Origin: Candidatus Poribacteria bacterium
GTDB taxonomy: Bacteria; Poribacteria; WGA-4E; WGA-3G
Assembly: GCA_022821965.1 (NCBI GenBank)
Contig: JAJECN010000040.1
Coordinates: forward strand, 235,166-299,165
Length of the DNA stretch: 64,000 bases
Direction: 5' to 3'
Shown: positions 60,139-64,000 of the stretch, piece after piece
Layout of the letters: each line of letters opens with the position of its first letter
How positions within the stretch are numbered: the first letter of the stretch is position 1
Position numbers and translations under genes: made by a program
Notes under the pieces: model-generated
Told to the model about the DNA's origin: nothing
Database searches by the model: none
The model's input: the letters and a program-made list of their open reading frames with translations, nothing else

Positions 60139-61335
60139 ATGATTAAACCACATGGAGCCGAAACCTTAAAACCGCTTTACGTTTCGGATGATGCAGAACG
60201 CGCTGAATTGACCAAAGAGGCGGAGCAACTCCCGTCGGTACTTCTATCTTCAGGTGCCGCTGCATCAGCCGTTATGCTCGCGTCAGGGTATTTTACACCG
60301 CTGACGGGCTACATGAATATCACTGAAGCGACGAGTGTCGCCGTAGATATGAAACTGCCAAACGGACTCTTCTGGCCCGTCCCTGTGATGAACATCGTTC
60401 CGTCGGAACAACTCACGGATGCAGTAAAGAACGCCGATAGAATTGCCCTACGCGATCCGAACGTTGAAGGGAATCCACCACTCGCTGTTATGAAGGTTTC
60501 GGCAATCGAGACACTTTCAACAGAACAGAAACAACTTCTCATTGAAAAAACTTTCGGAACTACCGACCCGGAACATCCGGGTGTCCCCGCTTTCGCAGAT
60601 GTCGGAGATAATGTTCTCTCCGGTTCTATTCAAGTGCTGAACTACTCCTACTTCCGCGAAGATTTCCCGGACACCTTCCGCACAGCCGTCGAAATCCGCG
60701 AGGACATCGCGGCGCGTGGATGGAATACAGTCGTCGCTTTCCAGACGCGGAACCCGATGCACCGTGCCCATGAGGGGCTCTGCAAAATCGCACAAGAGGC
60801 AGTCAATGCCGATGGTATTCTAATTCATATGCTTCTCGGTAAGCTAAAGCCTGGGGACATTCCCGCTGCTGTTCGTGATGCTTGCATCCGTACGATGGTG
60901 GAACACTATTTCCCCGAAAACACTGTCTCTATTACGGGTTACGGGTTCGATATGCTCTACGCAGGACCGCGGGAGGCACTGCTCCACGCCGTTTTCCGTC
61001 AGAACTGTGGTGCCTCGCACTTCATTGTCGGACGGGACCACGCAGGCGCAGGCGACTACTACGGCGCATTCGATGCACAGGAGATTTTCGACACAATCCC
61101 TGAAGACGCACTCGAAATCGGTATCTTCCGTGGTGATTTCACCGTATGGAGCAAAAAGCGCAATAAAATCATCATGATGCGCGACTACCCGCACGATGCA
61201 GACGATTATTTCGAGATCTCGGGAACAAAATTGCGTGAGATGCTCGCCGCTGGCGAACCACTTCCACCAGAAATTTCACGACCCGAAGTTGCGGAGATCC
61301 TGATGGAATACTATCAGTCCGAAGCGAACGCTTGA
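60139..61335 (+). CDS. sat: Sulfate adenylyltransferase
   Basis: A 398-residue ATP sulfurylase that makes adenosine 5'-phosphosulfate from ATP and sulfate (or reverses the reaction in sulfur oxidisers). The active-site loop is VAFQTRNPMHRAHEG, and the second motif is IVGRDHAGAGDYYG; both match homo-oligomeric Sat. An N-terminal PUA-like domain carries SGYFTPLTGYM. AAGGAG lies before ATG 60139. No APS reductase or kinase is adjacent, so whether it serves assimilation or dissimilation is not shown; cysK is in the same window. Confidence 0.95.
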   Translation: MIKPHGAETLKPLYVSDDAERAELTKEAEQLPSVLLSSGAAASAVMLASGYFTPLTGYMNITEATSVAVDMKLPNGLFWPVPVMNIVPSEQLTDAVKNADRIALRDPNVEGNPPLAVMKVSAIETLSTEQKQLLIEKTFGTTDPEHPGVPAFADVGDNVLSGSIQVLNYSYFREDFPDTFRTAVEIREDIAARGWNTVVAFQTRNPMHRAHEGLCKIAQEAVNADGILIHMLLGKLKPGDIPAAVRDACIRTMVEHYFPENTVSITGYGFDMLYAGPREALLHAVFRQNCGASHFIVGRDHAGAGDYYGAFDAQEIFDTIPEDALEIGIFRGDFTVWSKKRNKIIMMRDYPHDADDYFEISGTKLREMLAAGEPLPPEISRPEVAEILMEYYQSEANA

Positions 61336-61350
61336 TTGATGCTATCCATA

Positions 61351-61380
61351 GGCGGGACTTCCTGTCCCGCCTCTATTATT
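61351..61380 (+). terminator. possible sat terminator
   Basis: GGCGGGAC (61351-61358) and GTCCCGCC (61364-61371) form a perfect 8-base-pair stem with loop TTCCT, followed by TCTATTATT. It lies 16 bases after the sat stop. The T-run is poor, so it is only a probable terminator. Confidence 0.5.
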
Positions 61381-61426
61381 GTCTACTGTCTTAATTTACA
61401 AACACAATTATTCTAAGGAAGGGTAA

Positions 61427-63259
61427 ATGAGCACTTTTGGTATTGATAAACCTTTGCTTTCCGAAATACTGACGGATATAGGGACTGGGAGAATACAACT
61501 CCCTGATTTTCAGCGAGACTGGATATGGGATGATTACCGGATCCGAAGTCTCTTGGCAAGTGTGGCTCAAGCCTTCCCTATCGGAGCAGTTCTGACACTT
61601 GCGGTTGATGGTAAAAATTCCCTTACAAGACTCGTGGAAGGGGTTAACGGGGCGAACGTTGTGGAGTCACCTAATACGCTCATCCTTGATGGACAACAAC
61701 GGTTAACAGCCTTATTTCAAACCTTAAAGTCCGAATGTGGTGTTTACACTTTAAATGCTAAGAGAAAACGAGTTACTCGGTATTACTATCTTGACATAGA
61801 AAAATGCCTTAGCGACGAAGTTGACCGCGAAAAGGCAGTTCTTTCTTGTAGGGACAATCGCAGAGTCCAAAGAGTATGTGGAGAAGTCATTGATCTCGAC
61901 TCCGACGAAATGGAATACGAAAATTCCATATTTCCAGTTAACAAAATCTTTGATTCAGACGATTGGGGAGACAAATACAAAGATTATTGGCGTGGAGACT
62001 CTTCTAAACGTGAGTTATTCAATACCTTCAATCGCGAAGTGATTGGATGCTTCAAACAATACAATTTGCCTATTATTCATCTTCGCGAGGATACCCCGAG
62101 AGAGGCCGTCTGCTTAATATTTGGAAAGTTAAACACCAGAGGCGTAACGCTTACAGTATTTGAATTACTTACTGCTTCCTTTGCTATAGACAATTTTCAA
62201 CTTCGTGAAGACTGGGATAAGCGATTCAAACGTCTGAAAAAGGAATCAGTTCTCGAAAATCTTGATAGTACCGATTTTCTGAGGGCACTTACACTGCTTT
62301 CTACCGATGCAAATCCAAAGATAACAACCGCCAACTGTACGCGACGATCTATATTGCAGTTGAAGGCAGCAGATTACCAAAAATGGGCAGATATAACTGA
62401 AGATGGTTTTATTAAAGCGGCTGAGTTTTTGCGTAAGGAAAAAATATTTAGGGCGATAGATGTTCCCTATCAAACTCAGCTCACTACCCTTGCAGCAACC
62501 CTGGCTAGTGTTAACATATCTTATGAATCTGCATTAAATGATGAGGAATCAACAAAAGAAGAGTTATTAAAAGCATATAGGGCAAAAACCGATGAAGATC
62601 AAAAAATTCATCATTGGTACTGGTGCGGTGTATTTGGTGAGATGTATGCTGGTGCTGTCAATGCGCGAATAACTAAGGATTTCTCGGAAGTAATCTCTTG
62701 GCTAAGAGAAGAAACTGGTTTACCTTCAACGGTTCGAGAAGCAAATTTCCAATCGAATAAATTACTTGAGGTTCAAACCCGCAGAAGCGCAGTATATAAA
62801 GGCACTATTGCATTGCTTATACGTAATGGATGTCTTGATTTTCTCACAGGATCCTCTATTGAGAACAAAGTGTCGTCTGACAGCGATATTGACATTCATC
62901 ACATATTCCCCAAAGATTGGTGTAAACGTAAAGGTATTGAATCCAATATCTTCAATAGTATTGTTAACAAAACTGTCCTCTCGCGTGCTACAAATCAAAG
63001 CATAGGTGGGCAGGCTCCTTCAAAGTATTTACCAAAAATAAGAGGGGCAAATATAGACGAGGCGAAAATGGGTGAAATACTTACATCTCATCTCATCTTT
63101 CCCGATTTCCTCCGGATTGATAATTTTGCGGGTTTCTTTAAAGTCCGCAAAGAGGCATTGCTCAATGCAATCGAGAAGGCAATGGGAAAAAAAATAATCC
63201 GTGAACCAGATATATTTGATATAGACGCACTCTTGAAGGGATCAGAGGCACAAAATTGA
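61427..63259 (+). CDS. GmrSD-type nuclease (DUF262 and DUF1524)
   Basis: A 610-residue protein. The N-terminal DUF262 domain (about 1-280) has LPDFQRDWIWDD and the catalytic-type motif LDGQQRLTALF (Asp88-Arg92). The C-terminal DUF1524 carries an HNH-like site, IHHIFPKDW with His491/His492, expected to bind metal and cut DNA. GmrSD enzymes restrict DNA with modified cytosines, such as glucosylated phage DNA; many relatives work in other defence systems. AAGGAAGGG precedes ATG 61427. No methylase is adjacent, consistent with a modification-dependent enzyme. Confidence 0.87.
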   Translation: MSTFGIDKPLLSEILTDIGTGRIQLPDFQRDWIWDDYRIRSLLASVAQAFPIGAVLTLAVDGKNSLTRLVEGVNGANVVESPNTLILDGQQRLTALFQTLKSECGVYTLNAKRKRVTRYYYLDIEKCLSDEVDREKAVLSCRDNRRVQRVCGEVIDLDSDEMEYENSIFPVNKIFDSDDWGDKYKDYWRGDSSKRELFNTFNREVIGCFKQYNLPIIHLREDTPREAVCLIFGKLNTRGVTLTVFELLTASFAIDNFQLREDWDKRFKRLKKESVLENLDSTDFLRALTLLSTDANPKITTANCTRRSILQLKAADYQKWADITEDGFIKAAEFLRKEKIFRAIDVPYQTQLTTLAATLASVNISYESALNDEESTKEELLKAYRAKTDEDQKIHHWYWCGVFGEMYAGAVNARITKDFSEVISWLREETGLPSTVREANFQSNKLLEVQTRRSAVYKGTIALLIRNGCLDFLTGSSIENKVSSDSDIDIHHIFPKDWCKRKGIESNIFNSIVNKTVLSRATNQSIGGQAPSKYLPKIRGANIDEAKMGEILTSHLIFPDFLRIDNFAGFFKVRKEALLNAIEKAMGKKIIREPDIFDIDALLKGSEAQN

Positions 63260-63360
63260 TAAAGGACGTAGGTTGGTTTGAGAGGAACATGAAAGGCTGA
63301 ACATTTATGATACTGTAAATTTCGCATCTTTCAAGAGACGTGAAGAACTCAGAAATTTTA

Positions 63361-63510
63361 GCGAAACCCAACACTTTAACTTACTTATCCGTTTGGTAGA
63401 GGTGTTGGGTTTCACTATCAATCCTCCACATGAGGGATCCTATAGAAAAATAGGATGGTTTTGGATAGAGAGCATTTTGCTTTTACCGTTCAATCCAACC
63501 TACACCTAGT
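63361..63510. repeat. dispersed repeat with GAAACCCAACAC hairpin, copy 2
   Basis: GAAACCCAACAC (63363-63374) and GTGTTGGGTTTC (63402-63413) pair perfectly over 12 bases. CCGTTCAATCCAACCTACAC follows near 63489. The order of blocks is the same as at 4291-4440. It sits just beyond the 3' end of an IS630 transposase gene, so it might be IS-associated. Confidence 0.6.
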
Positions 63511-64000
63511 AGTGAGTCCATTTTAAAGTGAAGGGTATAGTGTTTTGAGTTTGATACGCGCATCTTCGGTAGTAAACTGCCATTGGACAGTCGCCCGTTG
63601 ATGATTTCTTCGGTTCTGCCACGCCTGAATCTCGCGTTTTAGGGTTTCTTGATCCCGTATACGCCGCGAAAGACATTGTCGGCTTAGCACAGAAAGTTCA
63701 ATCTCCGCCATGTTTAGCCAACTCCCATGCTTTGGCGTATAGTGAAACTCAATCTTTTCAGCAATACGCCTGGCTTGATCCGCTTGAAAAGCTTTATACA
63801 ACGAAGCCGGCTTATGCGTATTGAGATTGTCGCAGACGAGCGTAATCTTTTCGGCATCCGGAAAATGAACATCTACTAAGTCTCGACAGATATGAGCAAA
63901 ATCAATGCTTGTTCGTCTATCAGTGACTTCAACATGTCGAAATCCCTGAAGCGGGGCAAAAATCATGAACAGATTACTAACACCATTGCGCGCATATTCA
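63480..64000 (-). mobile_element. IS630-family insertion sequence, partial
   Basis: Defined by the transposase at 63523-64000. The exact end on this side is not certain; the inverted repeat partner is outside the window. TA target duplication could not be identified. Confidence 0.6.
63523..64000 (-). CDS. IS630 family transposase, partial (5' end outside window)
   Basis: The frame continues to the window edge, so the N-terminus, including the first catalytic Asp, is missing. The visible part has the DDE-type RNase H core: LVCDNLNTHKPASLY with the second Asp, and YTPKHGSWLNMAEIELSVL with the final Glu of the IS630/Tc1 superfamily. NLFMIFAPLQGFRHVEVT lies upstream. The stop is at 63523. Intactness of the element cannot be judged. 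Confidence 0.9.
   Translation of the reverse strand, partial: EYARNGVSNLFMIFAPLQGFRHVEVTDRRTSIDFAHICRDLVDVHFPDAEKITLVCDNLNTHKPASLYKAFQADQARRIAEKIEFHYTPKHGSWLNMAEIELSVLSRQCLSRRIRDQETLKREIQAWQNRRNHQRATVQWQFTTEDARIKLKTLYPSL

Overview
The window is a bacterial chromosomal segment of moderate GC. No rRNA or other phylogenetic marker was analysed, so the organism is inferred from gene content. Large exported proteins ending in FlgD-like sorting domains, dockerin-type repeats, CotH kinase fused to ankyrin repeats, TIR-TPR proteins, NIPSNAP, RraA, DUF6785 and Gfo/Idh families, and many dispersed intergenic repeats together suggest an uncultivated bacterium of the Candidatus Poribacteria type, possibly host-associated. 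That is an inference, not a demonstrated assignment.

Layout. 1-5864 (minus): four tandem MacB/FtsX-type ABC permeases, the first cut by the window edge. 6113-6914: a consensus sigma-70 promoter followed by six tRNA genes (Pro, Arg, His, Arg, Lys, Leu). 7128-13802 (plus): a protein quality-control cluster, tig-clpP-clpX-lon-rqcP. ClpX carries two N-terminal zinc fingers instead of one, and every gap between these genes holds a heptanucleotide-repeat element. 13952-21735 (plus): pdxA and a giant secreted C25 (gingipain-like) peptidase. 22111-27674 (minus): a two-gene, start/stop-overlapping unit of an Eco57I-type DNA methylase and a TIR-TPR protein, a candidate defence system. 27703-33261 (minus): NIPSNAP, RraA, PurE, a metallo-beta-lactamase fold protein, a VanZ-like protein and a YjhG-type sugar-acid dehydratase, separated by repeats. 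33390-36222 (minus): Uma2 and CotH-ankyrin proteins. 36477-37127 (plus): coaE. 37133-40107 (minus): a molybdate ABC transporter, modA-modB-small acidic protein-modC. 40300-48203 (plus): metabolic and housekeeping genes (TIM-barrel isomerase, cysteine synthase, DUF1015, esterase, CinA, IF-1, J-domain protein, SDR). 48332-55006 (minus): DUF6884, a dockerin/FlgD-tail exported protein, a PIN toxin-antitoxin pair coupled to a Gfo/Idh oxidoreductase, and a membrane-anchored protein. 55283-63259 (plus): DUF6785 membrane protein, endonuclease III, a large membrane protein, sulfate adenylyltransferase and a GmrSD-type (DUF262/DUF1524) nuclease. The right edge holds part of an IS630 transposase.

The most distinctive signal is outside the genes. 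A short element with core ACCGAACCGCAAGGAAAAT and an A-rich tail occurs about nine times. Seven copies lie directly before a start codon, where AAGGA acts as the Shine-Dalgarno sequence. Some copies run into reading frames, giving TEPQGKLKN at an N-terminus or NLPCGSF at a C-terminus. A second family, built of AGTTATC-like heptamers with opposed arms, occupies at least seven gaps. Both families look like portable 5' leader modules of this genome.
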